A stretch of 64,000 bases of DNA from CAKMZU01 sp965248335 (GCA_965248335.1 CBDFIY010000003.1:1674001-1738000), one strand, 5' to 3'; positions 25,335-35,164 are shown, counted from the stretch's first letter. Made by a program: numbers and translations. The notes: generated from the sequence alone by a model not told the origin.

Positions 25335-26510
25335 ATGACTTTACATAAAAAAGATGTTGTTATCGTAGATTGTGTGAGAACACCCATGGGGCGCTCAAAA
25401 GGCGGTGTTTTTCGCTTTACTCGCGCTGAGAATTTGTCATCTGTGTTAATCGATGCCTTGCTTGAAAGAAATGAGGCACTCGACCCTGCAGATGTAGAGG
25501 ATGTACTTTGGGGGTGTGTTAATCAGACAGAAGAGCAGGGCCATAATATCGCCAGAAATGTCACCGTATTAACAGGTTTGCCGCACAGTGTGGGCGCGCA
25601 AACGATAAATCGCTTGTGTGGATCATCGATGTCAGCATTGCATTCAGGTGCCCAAGCTATCATGACAGGCAATGCGGATGTTGTTATTGCAGGCGGCGTT
25701 GAGCATATGGGGCATGTTCCTATGATGAAAGGCGCGAATTTTAACCCTGCTGCATCTAAGCATATTGCAAAAGCATCGGCAATGATGGGGCTTACGGCAG
25801 AAGGGTTGGCAATGTTGCACGGTATTTCCCGAGAGCAACAAGATGAGTTTGCAGTGCGGTCGCATAAATTGGCGCAGGGTGCATTATTATCCGGTGCTTT
25901 CAAAAATGAGATTGTTCCTGTTCAAGGGCATAACGAAAAAGGCAGTTTGATTTTAGTTGAGAATGACACAACGATTCGACCCGAAACGAGTTTGGCTTCC
26001 CTTGCGCAATTGAGGCCGGCCTTTGATCCAAAAACGGGGACGGTCACCGCAGGTAATTCATCTCAAATCACTGACGGTGCCTCTGCAACGCTTCTGATGT
26101 CAGCCCTAAAAGCCGATGAGTTAGGATTAAAGCCACGTGCCCGTATTGTTTCTATGGCTGTTGCAGGTGTTGATCCTGCTATAATGGGGTATGGGCCTGT
26201 TCCGGCATCACAGAAAGCATTAAAGCGAGCGTGTTTAGGTATTGAGGATATTGATCTTGTTGAGCTCAATGAGGCTTTTTCTGCGCAATCGTTACCTGTC
26301 TTGAAAGATTTAGAGTTACTTAATCACCTAGACACTAAAGTGAATCTACATGGTGGCGCAATTGCACTTGGGCATCCTTTAGGTTGTAGCGGCACACGAT
26401 TAATTACAACGCTTGTGAATCTTCTTGAGCAGCGCGATAAACAATTTGGATTGGCGACTATGTGTATAGGTATGGGGCAGGGCGTAACGACAGTGATTGA
26501 GCGGGTTTAG
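25335..26510 (+). CDS. fadA: 3-ketoacyl-CoA thiolase, fatty acid oxidation complex beta subunit
   Basis: Cleaves 3-ketoacyl-CoA to acetyl-CoA and a shortened acyl-CoA. The 391 residues carry the thiolase triad: Cys in TINRLCGSSMSALHSGAQ near residue 95, His in GGAIALGHPLGCSG near 345, and Cys in MCIGMGQG near 379. It forms an alpha2-beta2 complex with FadB from the same operon. A second thiolase with a different active-site context lies at 42,054, so the organism has at least two. Confidence 0.96.
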   Translation: MTLHKKDVVIVDCVRTPMGRSKGGVFRFTRAENLSSVLIDALLERNEALDPADVEDVLWGCVNQTEEQGHNIARNVTVLTGLPHSVGAQTINRLCGSSMSALHSGAQAIMTGNADVVIAGGVEHMGHVPMMKGANFNPAASKHIAKASAMMGLTAEGLAMLHGISREQQDEFAVRSHKLAQGALLSGAFKNEIVPVQGHNEKGSLILVENDTTIRPETSLASLAQLRPAFDPKTGTVTAGNSSQITDGASATLLMSALKADELGLKPRARIVSMAVAGVDPAIMGYGPVPASQKALKRACLGIEDIDLVELNEAFSAQSLPVLKDLELLNHLDTKVNLHGGAIALGHPLGCSGTRLITTLVNLLEQRDKQFGLATMCIGMGQGVTTVIERV

Positions 26511-26605
26511 TTCTGGTTGACGGCGCTCACCTTTTTCACCAAAAAACTTGAAAGCGCGAGTGAGCTGGTGTTTAATACGCGCCTGTTTTAATCAGATCGA
26601 TTAAA

Positions 26606-26691
<86 letters not shown>

Positions 26692-26743
26692 TCTTTAGCA
26701 TCCCCCTGCAATACATACCCATATTTAGCATAGAGGTTTATTC

Positions 26744-28069
26744 ATGCAAGTCTCTGTTGAAACGACATCTGGCTTAGAACGTCGTCTTACAATAACTATA
26801 CCGGCTGATACAATTGAAGCCGAACTTGATAAGCGTATTCAACAAGCTGCGCCAAACTTGAACTTAAATGGCTTTAGAAAAGGTAAGGTGCCTTTAAAAG
26901 TTGTTCGTCAGCGTTATGGTACAGGCCTTAGACAGGAAGTGCTTGGTGACATGATGTCTAATTCGTTCCAAGAGGCAGTGGCTCAAGAAAAATTAAAGCC
27001 GGCGGGTCAGCCAGCGGTTGAAACCAAAGAAGAGTCAAGCGGTAAAGATTTTGCGTTTATTGCTACCTTTGAAGTGTACCCTGAAATTATGTTAAATGAC
27101 TTACAGGGGGCGGAAATCTTAACGCCGATTTCCAGTATCGACGATGCGGATGTTGACGCTATGATTGAGGATCTTCGAAATCAGCAGGCAACTTATGAAG
27201 TGGTGGAGCGAGCGGCTGCAGTCGACGATAAAGTGAATGTTGACTATAAAGGCACCAAAGATGGCGAAGCTTTCGATGGTGGTACTGCAGAAGGGTCGGA
27301 TCTTGTTATAGGCTCTGACTCTATGATTCCTGGCTTCGAAGAGGGCTTGATTAGCTTGTCTGCTGGTGAAGAGAAAGTTTTAGCATTGAGCTTCCCAGAA
27401 GATTATCATGCGGATGAGTTAAAAGGCGCAGCAGTTGAGTTTGCCGTTAAGGTGAATAGTGTGTCGGAGCAAAAACTTCCTGAAATTGATGATGACTTCA
27501 TTAAGAAGTTCGGCGTTAACGAAGGTGGCGTTGAAGAGCTAAAGGTACATGTTAGAAAAAACATGGATAAAGAGCTAAAAAATGCACTTAAAGCACGTGT
27601 AAAGAATCAAGTGCTCGAAGCCTTGCTTGAGAAAAATCCTATCGATGCGCCAAAAGCACTCATCAGTGGCGAGATTGATCAGATGCGAAAGCAAATGGTT
27701 CAGCAGTTTAGCCAAGGGCAAGCAATGGATAATTTCGACTATAGCTTGCTGCCGGCTGAAATGTTTCAAGAGCGTGCCGAAAGACGTGTTCGTTTAGGGT
27801 TGATTCTATCGAAAGCGTTAGATCAATATGAAATAAAAGCCTCTTCCGATGACGTAAAATCTGCGGTTGAAGATATTGCATCTGATTATGAAGCTAAAGA
27901 TGAAATTGTTGAGTGGTATTACAATAATGATCAGCAGCTAGCGCAGGTTGAATCTATGGTGCTTGAAGAGAATGTCGTTAGTAAGTTGTTAGAAAGTGCT
28001 CAGCAGGCCGGTGAGAATTTGAACTATAAAGACTTGCTTGCAAAGGTTAACGCTCAAGCTCAGCAGTAA
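26744..28069 (+). CDS. tig: Trigger factor
   Basis: Ribosome-bound chaperone with peptidyl-prolyl isomerase activity, first to meet nascent chains. The 441 residues have the ribosome-docking signature GFRKGKVPLKVVRQRYG near 44-60, a FKBP-like middle domain (VDYKGTKDGEAFDGGTAEG, then GFEEGLI) and a long helical C-terminal domain. It heads a proteostasis block tig-clpP-clpX-lon, the usual gammaproteobacterial order. A terminator-like hairpin lies between tig and clpP, so clpPX also has its own promoter or reads through. Confidence 0.97.
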   Translation: MQVSVETTSGLERRLTITIPADTIEAELDKRIQQAAPNLNLNGFRKGKVPLKVVRQRYGTGLRQEVLGDMMSNSFQEAVAQEKLKPAGQPAVETKEESSGKDFAFIATFEVYPEIMLNDLQGAEILTPISSIDDADVDAMIEDLRNQQATYEVVERAAAVDDKVNVDYKGTKDGEAFDGGTAEGSDLVIGSDSMIPGFEEGLISLSAGEEKVLALSFPEDYHADELKGAAVEFAVKVNSVSEQKLPEIDDDFIKKFGVNEGGVEELKVHVRKNMDKELKNALKARVKNQVLEALLEKNPIDAPKALISGEIDQMRKQMVQQFSQGQAMDNFDYSLLPAEMFQERAERRVRLGLILSKALDQYEIKASSDDVKSAVEDIASDYEAKDEIVEWYYNNDQQLAQVESMVLEENVVSKLLESAQQAGENLNYKDLLAKVNAQAQQ

Positions 28070-28106
28070 ATAGTAGAAAATATATTTTCTCAATGTTCAT
28101 AAAAAG

Positions 28107-28133
28107 GCTACACTTTTGAGTGTGGCTTTTTTT
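28107..28133 (+). terminator. Hairpin terminator between tig and clpP
   Basis: GCTACAC and GTGTGGC form a 7-bp stem (one G-T pair) around TTTTGA, followed by a run of seven to eight T residues. Confidence 0.85.
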
Positions 28134-28168
28134 GTTTCTAATAATCACTGAATTAACAGGATATATCC

Positions 28169-28792
28169 ATGTCGTTAAGCAGTAATCGTATTGATAACCT
28201 TGGTCTCGTCCCAATGGTCGTTGAGCAAACAGGGCGCGGAGAGCGTTCATATGATATCTATTCAAGACTTTTAAAAGAGAGGGTCATATTTTGTGTGGGT
28301 CAAGTTGAAGACCATATGGCCAATTTGATTGTTGCTCAGTTATTGTTTCTTGAGGCTGAAAACCCAGAGAAAGATATTCACCTTTATATCAACTCGCCGG
28401 GTGGCTCCGTGACTGCGGGGTTGTCAGTGTACGATACCATGCAGTTTGTTAAGCCGGACGTCAGTACTATTTGTTTGGGTCAAGCTTGCAGTATGGGCGC
28501 TGTTCTTCTTGCTGCTGGTGCGAGTGGAAAACGTTATTGCCTACCCAATGCAAGAACCATGATTCATCAGCCTTTAGGTGGTGCGCAAGGTCAATCTACA
28601 GATATTCAGATTCAAGCGAAAGAAATTTTACTTATTAGAGAGCGCTTGAACGAAATTCTGGCATTTCACTCCAGTCAGAGTGCCAAGAAAATTGAAAGAG
28701 ATACGGATAGGGATAATTTTATGAGCGCAATTGAGTCAAAAGAATACGGTTTGATAGATGAAGTTCTTGAAAAGCGCCCCGTATCTAGTTAG
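28169..28792 (+). CDS. clpP: ATP-dependent Clp protease proteolytic subunit
   Basis: A 207-residue serine peptidase that forms the two-ring proteolytic chamber used by ClpX and ClpA. The catalytic Ser in GQACSMGAVLL (near residue 110), His in RTMIHQPLGG (near 135) and a downstream Asp are present. The N-terminus SSNRIDNLGLVPMVVEQTGRGERSYDIYSRLLKERV is normal. clpX follows after 41 bases. Confidence 0.97.
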   Translation: MSLSSNRIDNLGLVPMVVEQTGRGERSYDIYSRLLKERVIFCVGQVEDHMANLIVAQLLFLEAENPEKDIHLYINSPGGSVTAGLSVYDTMQFVKPDVSTICLGQACSMGAVLLAAGASGKRYCLPNARTMIHQPLGGAQGQSTDIQIQAKEILLIRERLNEILAFHSSQSAKKIERDTDRDNFMSAIESKEYGLIDEVLEKRPVSS

Positions 28793-28833
28793 TCTCAAAT
28801 CTATAATATGATCTATCGTCAAGAGGTTGATGT

Positions 28834-30123
28834 ATGACCGATAACACTGAAAACAGTGAAGATAACGGTAAACTTTTGTACTGCTCATTCTGTGGAAAAA
28901 GCCAGCATGAAGTGAGAAAGCTCATCGCAGGGCCTTCTGTCTTTATCTGTGATGAATGCGTGGAGCTATGCAAGGATATTATTCGAGAAGAGATTCAGGA
29001 GCCTGAAAGTTCAGAATTGCTTGAAAAGCTCCCGACGCCTAGAGAGATCAATGGCATTCTTGATCAGTATGTTATTGGACAGCGGAAGGCAAAAAAGGTG
29101 CTTTCAGTTGCTGTTTATAATCACTATAAACGCCTGAATTCGAGCACGGAAAGTCTTAAGAGTGATGTCGAGCTAGGAAAAAGCAATATTTTACTTGTGG
29201 GCCCAACCGGTAGTGGTAAAACCCTACTTGCTGAAACACTTGCTCGAATGCTTGATGTGCCCTTTACTATTGCCGATGCTACCACGCTTACCGAGGCAGG
29301 TTATGTCGGTGAGGATGTTGAGAATATCATTCAGAAGCTCCTGCAGAAATGCGATTACGATGTTGAAAAAGCGCAGCGTGGCATTGTTTACATTGATGAA
29401 ATTGATAAGATTTCTAGAAAATCAGATAACCCGTCAATTACACGAGATGTTTCTGGTGAAGGTGTTCAGCAAGCCCTGTTGAAGCTTATAGAGGGTACAG
29501 TAGCATCCGTGCCACCTCAGGGTGGAAGAAAACATCCTCAGCAAGAATTTTTGCAAGTGAATACAGCGAATATTCTCTTTATCTGTGGAGGTGCTTTTTC
29601 TGGCTTAGATAAGGTTATTCGGGAGCGATCGGATAAAGGCGGTATTGGTTTTCATGCGGAAGTTAAAATGCCTTCAGTTGAAAAAGATTTTGGAAAAACG
29701 CTATTGAGCCTAGAGCCAGAAGATCTTGTCCGCTTTGGTTTGATCCCGGAATTTGTAGGTAGGTTGCCTGTTGTGGCAACGCTTGAAGAGCTTGATGAGG
29801 CGGCTTTGATAAATATTTTGACGCAGCCTAAAAATTCTTTAACGAAGCAGTATACGCGTTTATTTGAGATTGAAGGTGTTGATATCGATTTTAGAGAAGA
29901 TGCGCTTGTCGCAGTTGCGAAAAAAGCATTGGTTCGGAAAACAGGGGCGAGAGGGTTACGTTCAATACTTGAAAATATTTTATTAGACACCATGTATGAA
30001 ATACCTTCGTCTGAAAATGTAGAAAAAATAGTTATTGACGAGTCTGTTGTTAGAGGTGACTCTGAGCCTCTGCTTGTTTACCACAACAACGATGAGGCTA
30101 AGTCAGCAGCTCAAGAGAACTAA
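28834..30123 (+). CDS. clpX: ClpX ATPase, substrate-recognition subunit of ClpXP
   Basis: AAA+ unfoldase that feeds tagged proteins to ClpP. The N-terminal zinc-binding domain has CSFCGK and CDEC (residues about 14-40). The ATPase core shows Walker A GPTGSGKT near 121, Walker B YIDEIDKIS near 186, the pore loop GYVGEDVE and the ClpP-binding IGF loop within KGGIGFHAEV. Length 429 is standard. It ends with a weak intergenic region that contains a large palindrome before lon. Confidence 0.97.
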   Translation: MTDNTENSEDNGKLLYCSFCGKSQHEVRKLIAGPSVFICDECVELCKDIIREEIQEPESSELLEKLPTPREINGILDQYVIGQRKAKKVLSVAVYNHYKRLNSSTESLKSDVELGKSNILLVGPTGSGKTLLAETLARMLDVPFTIADATTLTEAGYVGEDVENIIQKLLQKCDYDVEKAQRGIVYIDEIDKISRKSDNPSITRDVSGEGVQQALLKLIEGTVASVPPQGGRKHPQQEFLQVNTANILFICGGAFSGLDKVIRERSDKGGIGFHAEVKMPSVEKDFGKTLLSLEPEDLVRFGLIPEFVGRLPVVATLEELDEAALINILTQPKNSLTKQYTRLFEIEGVDIDFREDALVAVAKKALVRKTGARGLRSILENILLDTMYEIPSSENVEKIVIDESVVRGDSEPLLVYHNNDEAKSAAQEN

Positions 30124-30159
30124 TGATTTTTTCTTGTGTTTTTCGGCTAGGCCTTCCGT

Positions 30160-30191
30160 ATTAAAGCTTAAATGGGTATTTAAGCTTTAAT
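30160..30191. repeat. Perfect 14-bp inverted repeat upstream of lon
   Basis: ATTAAAGCTTAAAT and its exact reverse complement enclose a GGGT loop, between clpX and lon. It lacks a long T run on the plus strand but is followed by AT-rich sequence with a TATAAA box. It could be a clpX terminator, an mRNA structure or an operator for lon; the sequence alone does not say which. Confidence 0.8.
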
Positions 30192-30221
30192 ATAAAAATA
30201 GGCGTTTACTTAGAGAAAAAT

Positions 30222-32636
30222 ATGTCAGACACAGATAGTACGCTCATTAAATTACCTCTTCTCCCATTAAGGGATGTTGTTGTCTACCCTCAAATGGTTA
30301 TTCCTCTTTTTGTTGGGCGAGATAAATCTATTCAGGCGCTTGAAGCGGCGATGCAAGAAGATAAGAAAATCCTCTTGGTCGCTCAAAAAGAGGCGACTAA
30401 TGATGAGCCTGCCACTGGAGATTTATATCAAGTAGGCACGATTGCAACTATTTTACAGCTTATGAAGTTACCCGATGGTACTGTGAAAGTTCTTGTTGAG
30501 GGGCTGGTGCGGGCTGAAGTCAAAGAGGTTAGTGGTGAAAACGGCTATTTTACAGTTGTCGCTTGCGGGATTGAAGATACGAGCTTAACGACACCTGACA
30601 CACTTGCCTTATCACGCCTTTTACACTCTCAATTTGAAAAATACGTTAATCTGGGGAAAAAAGTTCCTGACGAAGTATTGGGTTCGGTAAGCAATATAGA
30701 AGACCCAAGCAAGCAAGCGGATACCATTGCCGCTCACTTATCATTAACGATTGAAAAGAAGCAGCATGTTTTAGAGATTGTCGATGTTTATAAAAGAATA
30801 GATTACCTTGTTTCGCTGCTTGATGGAGAGATTGATTTATTTCAAGTAGAGAACCGCATACGCGGGCGTGTAAAAAAACAGATGGAAAAGAGTCAGCGTG
30901 AGTATTATTTAAATGAGCAGATGAAGGCCATTCAAAAAGAGTTAGGTGATCTTGATGAGATGCCTGGTGAAATTGAGCAGCTTCAAAAGAAGATTGCTGA
31001 AGCTCAAATGCCGAAGCCTATTGAAGAAAAAACGCTTGCTGAGCTGCACAAGTTAAAGATGATGTCGCCTATGTCGGCTGAAGCATCAGTCATTCGAACC
31101 TATATTGACTGGATGGTTAGCATCCCTTGGAAAAACAAATCTAAACTCAGGCTTGATATCGCTCGGGCAGAAAAAATCCTTAATAAAGATCATTATGGGT
31201 TAGAAGAAGTTAAGGAGCGAATATTAGAGTACCTAGCTGTTCAAAAGCGGGTGAAAAAAATACAAGGTTCCGTTTTGTGTCTAGTGGGGCCGCCAGGTGT
31301 GGGGAAAACTTCATTAGGTGAGTCTATCGCTAAAGCAACGAATAGAAAATTCTTGCGCATGGCCTTAGGTGGTGTTCGCGATGAGGCAGAGATCCGTGGT
31401 CATCGACGTACCTATATAGGCTCAATGCCAGGTAAAATATTGCAAAAAATTGCTAAATCAGGGGTTAAAAACCCGCTTATTTTACTCGATGAAATTGATA
31501 AAATGGGAATGGATAGCCGTGGAGATCCAGCATCAGCTTTGCTGGAGGTGCTTGATCCTGAGCAAAATCACACGTTCAATGATCATTATTTAGAGTGTGA
31601 TTATGATCTGTCGGAGGTTTTGTTTATCTGTACATCTAACTCAATGAATATCCCTGCGCCCCTGTTGGATCGCATGGAGGTTATTCGGCTGTCTGGGTAT
31701 ACAGAAGACGAAAAGAGCCATATTGCAGAAAAATATTTACTTCCTAAGCAGCTTAAAAAGAATGGATTAAAATCCTCTGAGTTTACGCTTGATAAAAGTA
31801 GCATTCAATCTATTATTCGTTACTATACGCGTGAAGCAGGGGTCAGGGGGTTAGAGAGAGAGATTGCTAAAGTATCTAGAAAAGTAGTCAAGCGATTGTT
31901 GTTAAGCCCTTCCGAAAAAAATATTTCTGTTTCTTTAAATATGATTTCAGATTTTCTCGGTGTGAAAAAATTTGATTATGGTAAGGCGGAAGAATCAAAC
32001 CAGGTTGGCATTGTAACGGGTTTGGCATGGACTCAGGTTGGCGGCGAGCTGTTAAATATTGAGGCGGTGGTTGTACCGGGAAAAGGCTTGCATGTGAAAA
32101 CGGGCTCCTTAGGTGATGTTATGCAAGAGTCTATACAAACGGCCATGACGGTTGTGAAAAGCAGGGCGCAGTCTTTGGGTATCCCTGTCAACTATTTACA
32201 AAATAATGATATGCATATTCATATGCCTGAAGGAGCCACACCCAAAGATGGGCCGAGTGCTGGAATAGGTATGTCGACAGCAATGGTTTCCGTTTTAACG
32301 AAAATTCCTGTTAAATCAAATGTGGCAATGACGGGTGAAATTAATCTGCGAGGCCAGGTGTTAAGGATAGGTGGGCTTAAAGAGAAGCTGCTTGCGGCAC
32401 ATCGTGGTGGTATTGATACTATTATTATCCCCAATGGTAATGAAAGGGATTTAGAAGAAATACCCGAAAAAATATTAAATGACTTGAATATATATCCTGT
32501 GAAGTGGATTAATGAAGTTTTAGACTTAGCCCTAGAATCAAAGCCTACAGCTATTAGTGATGAAGAGTATATGGCGGGAACTGAAAAGTCTAAAGATGGA
32601 AATATCAACCAGCTAACACAAAGTAGAGCTCATTGA
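30222..32636 (+). CDS. lon: ATP-dependent protease Lon
   Basis: An 804-residue hexameric AAA+ serine protease that degrades damaged and regulatory proteins. The N-terminal LON domain begins LPLLPLRDVVVYPQMVIPLFVGR; Walker A is GPPGVGKTS near residue 356; Walker B is ILLDEIDKMG; the protease domain holds the catalytic Ser in PKDGPSAGIGM near 680 and Lys in GGLKEKLLAAHRGG near 723. Length matches the bacterial LonA type. It follows the clpX gene and precedes hupB, the usual arrangement. Confidence 0.97.
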   Translation: MSDTDSTLIKLPLLPLRDVVVYPQMVIPLFVGRDKSIQALEAAMQEDKKILLVAQKEATNDEPATGDLYQVGTIATILQLMKLPDGTVKVLVEGLVRAEVKEVSGENGYFTVVACGIEDTSLTTPDTLALSRLLHSQFEKYVNLGKKVPDEVLGSVSNIEDPSKQADTIAAHLSLTIEKKQHVLEIVDVYKRIDYLVSLLDGEIDLFQVENRIRGRVKKQMEKSQREYYLNEQMKAIQKELGDLDEMPGEIEQLQKKIAEAQMPKPIEEKTLAELHKLKMMSPMSAEASVIRTYIDWMVSIPWKNKSKLRLDIARAEKILNKDHYGLEEVKERILEYLAVQKRVKKIQGSVLCLVGPPGVGKTSLGESIAKATNRKFLRMALGGVRDEAEIRGHRRTYIGSMPGKILQKIAKSGVKNPLILLDEIDKMGMDSRGDPASALLEVLDPEQNHTFNDHYLECDYDLSEVLFICTSNSMNIPAPLLDRMEVIRLSGYTEDEKSHIAEKYLLPKQLKKNGLKSSEFTLDKSSIQSIIRYYTREAGVRGLEREIAKVSRKVVKRLLLSPSEKNISVSLNMISDFLGVKKFDYGKAEESNQVGIVTGLAWTQVGGELLNIEAVVVPGKGLHVKTGSLGDVMQESIQTAMTVVKSRAQSLGIPVNYLQNNDMHIHMPEGATPKDGPSAGIGMSTAMVSVLTKIPVKSNVAMTGEINLRGQVLRIGGLKEKLLAAHRGGIDTIIIPNGNERDLEEIPEKILNDLNIYPVKWINEVLDLALESKPTAISDEEYMAGTEKSKDGNINQLTQSRAH

Positions 32637-32704
32637 TGTAAATATTATCGTTTTGTTCGTTTGTTGCTAGATTTAAAAAAAAAGTGTTCTAAATGCTTAT
32701 ATAC

Positions 32705-32734
32705 TTGACCAAATCATATTTCGTTTGGTATAAA
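32705..32734 (+). promoter_or_regulatory. Probable sigma-70 promoter of hupB
   Basis: TTGACC (32705-32710) and TATAAA (32729-32734) are 18 bases apart, about 50 bases before the hupB start, in the lon-hupB gap. Confidence 0.65.
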
Positions 32735-32783
32735 AGTTTTACATTGATGTGACGTAAATCCTTAACTTAGAAAGGGGAATAGT

Positions 32784-33056
32784 GTGAATAAATCTGAACT
32801 TATTGATGCAGTGGCGGCGTCTGCAGACCTTCCAAAAGCAGCAGCTGGAAGGGCCTTAGATGCAGTGATTGAATCTATAACATCAGCTTTAAAAGATGGT
32901 GATAATGTATCTTTAGTTGGTTTTGGTACGTTTTCTGTTAAAGCAAGGGCTGCAAGAACTGGCAGAAACCCACAAACGGGTGCGCCAATTCAAATTGCTG
33001 CAGCAAATATCCCAGGTTTTAAAGCAGGAAAAGGTCTTAAAGATTCTGTAAATTGA
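32784..33056 (+). CDS. hupB: DNA-binding protein HU-beta
   Basis: A 90-residue histone-like protein that bends DNA without sequence specificity. The fold is complete: MNKSELIDAVAASADLPKAA, VGFGTFSVKARAARTGRNPQTG with the arm proline, and a C-terminal helix. The start is GTG at 32784 with an AAAGGGGA ribosome site, giving MNKSELI. Position after lon and before ppiD is conserved. A strong terminator follows. Confidence 0.96.
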   Translation: MNKSELIDAVAASADLPKAAAGRALDAVIESITSALKDGDNVSLVGFGTFSVKARAARTGRNPQTGAPIQIAAANIPGFKAGKGLKDSVN

Positions 33057-33076
33057 AACGATTGAAACTATTTTCT

Positions 33077-33104
33077 AGCGCACCTTTTTAGGTGCGCTTT
33101 TTTT
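33077..33104 (+). terminator. Rho-independent terminator after hupB
   Basis: AGCGCACC/GGTGCGCT stem of eight pairs, a short TTTTTA loop and seven T residues. Confidence 0.93.
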
Positions 33105-33118
33105 ATTAGGTTATTTTT

Positions 33119-35008
33119 ATGTTACAAGGTTTTAGAGATAAGATTCAAGGCGGCCTTGCTAAAGTTATTATCGTTTTAATCTGTATTCCTTTTGCATTTT
33201 TTGGCATTGAATCATTTTTCCAAGGTGGTAGTAAAAGCGAAGTTGCAGAAGTCGGCGGTGTTGCAATAACGGAGTCTGAATTGAATGAGGCGATGTTTTT
33301 ACGCAAGCGTCAGCTGTTGAATAAGATGGGCGAAAATATAGATTACTCACTTCTTGAGGATACACAGCTTCGTCGGCCGGCACTTACACAGCTTATTGAT
33401 ACCCAAGTCTTACTTAATGGCGCAAAACAATTAGGCTTAGATGTGGCATATGCGCAGGTCGATGATCAGATTATTAATGATCCGAGCTTCCAAATAGATG
33501 GGAAGTTTTCAAACGAAAAGTTCAATTTAGTTGTGCAGCAAGCGGGGCTCAGTTTGGAGGTTTATCGTCGACTGATAAAAGATGAATTTCTAATCCAACA
33601 ACTGTATTCAGGCTTTATGGGTGCTGAATTTATTACTGAGAATGATTTAAAGGCTTATGGTAAGTTAATAAATGAGACGCGAGACATTGCAGCGATTCGC
33701 TTATCCCTAAAAGAAGCAAAAAAAGATGTCTCTGTTTCTGAAAAAGAGATTACTGCTTTTTACGAAAAAAATAAGCAAAACTTTAAAAGCGATGAGCGAT
33801 TTGTATTGGCGTATTTAACTGTTGAAAAGGCACAGTTTGAAAAACCAATAGACGAAAAATCTTTACGCGAATCATATGACCGCGAGGTAAAGAATTTTAA
33901 GCCAAAAAATACATATAAGCTCTCCCATATTGAGATAAAGAATACTAACCCCGAGCAGGCAAAAGAAAAATTAGCACTCATTCAAGGTAAGCTAAAAAAA
34001 GGGCAGGCATTTTCTGATTTAGCTAAAGCTTATTCTGATGACTTAGGTTCTAAGCAGCGTGGTGGGTCGATCGGTAAAGGGGAAGGTAATATTTTTCCTA
34101 AAGAATTTATGGGTGCTGTAGCTTCGTTGAAAGCTGGGGAAGTCACTTTAAATGCTGTCGAGCTTGATGGTAGTCTTCACTTAATAAGGCTCGATGAGCT
34201 TGTTATCGATAAGCCATTGTCGTTTGCAAATCGGCGTTTAGCTTTGACAGAGGAGCTTGTCAATGCACAAGCAGATCCATTATTTAGGAATGCAGAGGAA
34301 ACTCTAAAAGATTTAGCATTTAATTCGGTTGACCTTAAAGAGCCCGCAAAAGCTATTAATGCTGACATTAAAACTACTGCACCTTTAACGCGCGCAGAAG
34401 TTAATCAGTTGTTTAATAACCCTCAAATGCAGCAGGCAATATTTTCAGATGAAGTATTGCTCGATAGACAAAATACAGATGTTTATGAGGTGTCCGACGG
34501 CAAGCTAATCACTGCACGTGTTAGTGATCATATTTTGCCAGAAGTGTTGCCATTAGCTCAGGTAGAGAAAAATATTCAAGCGCAATTAGTTAACCAAAAA
34601 GCAGATGAGAAACTTAGTCAGCTAATGGATACTCTTATCAAAGAGATAAAAACTGCCAGTGAGTCACCTCAAAAAATAGTTGAATCAATAGGACTCGAGG
34701 CAAGCTATAAAAAATATCTAGCTGTTAAAAGGAGCGATTTTTCTAAGGTTGGTAGGGTAATCCTTGATGAGGCTTTTAAATTGCCCAGTTCTACTGTTGC
34801 TGATCAGGTTGCTTATGGAAAAGTAAGTTTACCTAATGGTGATACCGCTTTGTTGCTTGTTAATAATGTCCAGTCTGATAACTCCTCTCCGATTAAAGCA
34901 GCAGAGAAAAAGTCCCTTAAAATTATATTGGGCCAGTCGAGGGGGAATAATCTATTTCAAAGTTATGAAGATTATTTGAAGAAAGTGAATAAGGTTACTT
35001 ATAACTAG
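33119..35008 (+). CDS. ppiD: PpiD-type membrane-anchored periplasmic chaperone
   Basis: A 629-residue SurA/PpiD family protein. A single N-terminal transmembrane helix (VIIVLICIPFAFFGIESFF, residues 17-35) anchors a large periplasmic part: a SurA-like chaperone region (NEAMFLRKRQL onward), one parvulin-type domain near residues 265-360 (YKLSHIEI to LHLIRLDEL) and a helical C-terminal chaperone region. PpiD helps newly exported proteins at the Sec translocon. Its parvulin domain lacks several of the residues found in active isomerases, as in other PpiDs. The order lon-hupB-ppiD is the common one. Confidence 0.93.
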   Translation: MLQGFRDKIQGGLAKVIIVLICIPFAFFGIESFFQGGSKSEVAEVGGVAITESELNEAMFLRKRQLLNKMGENIDYSLLEDTQLRRPALTQLIDTQVLLNGAKQLGLDVAYAQVDDQIINDPSFQIDGKFSNEKFNLVVQQAGLSLEVYRRLIKDEFLIQQLYSGFMGAEFITENDLKAYGKLINETRDIAAIRLSLKEAKKDVSVSEKEITAFYEKNKQNFKSDERFVLAYLTVEKAQFEKPIDEKSLRESYDREVKNFKPKNTYKLSHIEIKNTNPEQAKEKLALIQGKLKKGQAFSDLAKAYSDDLGSKQRGGSIGKGEGNIFPKEFMGAVASLKAGEVTLNAVELDGSLHLIRLDELVIDKPLSFANRRLALTEELVNAQADPLFRNAEETLKDLAFNSVDLKEPAKAINADIKTTAPLTRAEVNQLFNNPQMQQAIFSDEVLLDRQNTDVYEVSDGKLITARVSDHILPEVLPLAQVEKNIQAQLVNQKADEKLSQLMDTLIKEIKTASESPQKIVESIGLEASYKKYLAVKRSDFSKVGRVILDEAFKLPSSTVADQVAYGKVSLPNGDTALLLVNNVQSDNSSPIKAAEKKSLKIILGQSRGNNLFQSYEDYLKKVNKVTYN

Positions 35009-35033
35009 GACTTACCTATACTCCGCTGAAGCA

Positions 35034-35164
35034 TATATACCTATCGGAATTGGAGATGCAAGAAGGCGGCAAAAGAGCGAATCTCCATGAGCTACAGTCC
35101 GTAAGTGATTGGGGTGAGCGAGCGTGGCCAGCGCCCTTGCATCTTCAAGTGTGATGGGTATATA
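35034..35164. repeat. MITE-like intergenic element with imperfect terminal inverted repeats
   Basis: The left end TATATACCTATCGGAATTGG and right end, read inverted, TATATACCCATCACACTTGA, share TATATACC-ATC and, further in, TTG-AGATGCAAG, giving about 30-base imperfect inverted ends on a 131-bp element. It has no gene. Similar TATACCCATC...GATGCAAG elements are scattered in marine gammaproteobacteria, so this is probably a non-autonomous mobile repeat. No second copy was seen in this window. Confidence 0.65.
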
